Source: Aculops lycopersici
Taxonomy: Eukaryota > Arthropoda > Arachnida > Trombidiformes > Eriophyidae
Direction: 5' to 3'
Length of the DNA stretch: 64,000 nt
Assembly: GCA_015350385.1 (NCBI GenBank)
Contig: WNKI01000001.1
Span: forward strand, 1,667,870-1,731,869
The position numbers were made by a program, and so were the translations under genes. Of the stretch, positions 63,973 to 64,000 are shown in pieces; positions within the stretch are counted from its first letter, which is position 1, and each line of letters starts with the position of its first letter. Below the pieces are notes generated by a model that was not told the origin of the DNA, did not search any database, and saw nothing but the letters and a program-made list of their open reading frames with translations.

Positions 63973-64000
63973 GAAGCAAGTGGTTTCGCGGCGCGAGTGT

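Larger units (their letters stand above)
50122..64000. other. 13.9-kb gene-free stretch, probably ladybird intron or regulatory DNA
   Basis: No frame on either strand gives a recognisable protein; those present are short, repeat-driven or begin at non-ATG codons. Because ladybird needs a 5' exon further to the right on the minus strand, all or most of this stretch is likely its first intron plus control regions. It contains many perfect palindromes (51151, 51275, 53554, 54927, 55235, 56438), microsatellites (GTC at 51589, AAC at 52084, AACT near 52165, CATCTA at 56028, TA near 58918, GGC near 58655 and 59698, CAT near 62555, GTAGTT at 63922) and many TAAT cores. No tRNA or other RNA gene was recognised. 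Confidence 0.5.

Noticed and set aside
1..64000. CRISPR arrays, insertion sequences, bacterial operons, integrated phage
   Set aside because: The sequence is eukaryotic with spliceosomal introns. No regularly spaced direct repeats or transposase frames were seen.

Overview
The window reads as an animal nuclear genome, most likely an arthropod and possibly a mite (that last step is inference). Supporting signs are a ladybird/LBX homeobox gene, replication-type H2A and H2B genes with textbook 3' histone stem-loops, an arthropod-style TATA plus TCAGT start site in front of H2A, and a Ly6 protein of the arthropod cysteine type. Coding genes have few and mostly short introns (86-271 bp, with one of 943 bp). 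CPT1, beta-hexosaminidase, the PRP28/DDX23 helicase, AAMP and a nucleolin-like gene each read as one uninterrupted frame. Spliced introns show GTAAG/GTACG donors and YAG acceptors, one with a perfect TACTAAC branch site.

Layout. 1-3.5 kb: no gene seen. 3.7-5.3 kb (+): FUBP/KSRP-type RNA-binding protein with only two KH domains. 5.8-8.3 kb (-): unrecognised Ser/Asn-rich protein with an internal signal-like segment. 8.3-13.7 kb: non-coding, with microsatellites and a long perfect hairpin. 13.7-17.3 kb: divergent EMG1/NEP1-like gene (-) head-to-head with CPT1 (+). 17.9-18.6 kb (-): orphan single-pass membrane protein. 20.9-22.1 kb (+): TMEM53/DUF829 hydrolase-fold protein. 23.7-24.5 kb (-): Ly6/uPAR protein. 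24.5-27.4 kb: GC-rich non-coding. 27.5-31.7 kb (-): FBXO25/FBXO32 (atrogin-1) F-box protein in four exons, expanded to about 973 residues. 31.7-37.3 kb: non-coding. 37.3-39.1 kb (-): beta-hexosaminidase. 40.4-41.1 kb (+): unrecognised small basic protein carrying a KMT5A-like PCNA-dependent degron motif and a SUMO-interacting motif. 41.6-42.9 kb (-): nucleolin-like RRM/RGG protein. 43.2-43.6 kb: a cluster of perfect foldbacks. 44-47.4 kb (+): DDX23/PRP28 then AAMP. 47.6-49.4 kb: divergent H2B (-) / H2A (+) pair. 49.6-50.1 kb (-): two 3' exons of ladybird. 50.1-64 kb: almost 14 kb with no convincing gene, probably ladybird's first intron or regulatory landscape, rich in palindromes and microsatellites.

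Most of the genes are independent housekeeping genes: RNA processing and ribosome biogenesis (FUBP-like, DDX23, nucleolin-like, EMG1, AAMP), fatty-acid import, glycan degradation, protein turnover and chromatin. The clearest surprises are an H2B frame broken by two single-base insertions 13 bases apart despite an intact promoter and 3' stem-loop; a mirrored GTGTTTG motif array in the H2A/H2B promoter; a degron-bearing orphan protein without a SET domain; an EMG1 lacking usual cofactor-loop residues; and an atrogin-like protein almost three times the usual length.

Limits: exon boundaries were read by eye from splice signals and frame, family assignments rest on remembered conserved motifs, and untranslated exons cannot be seen.
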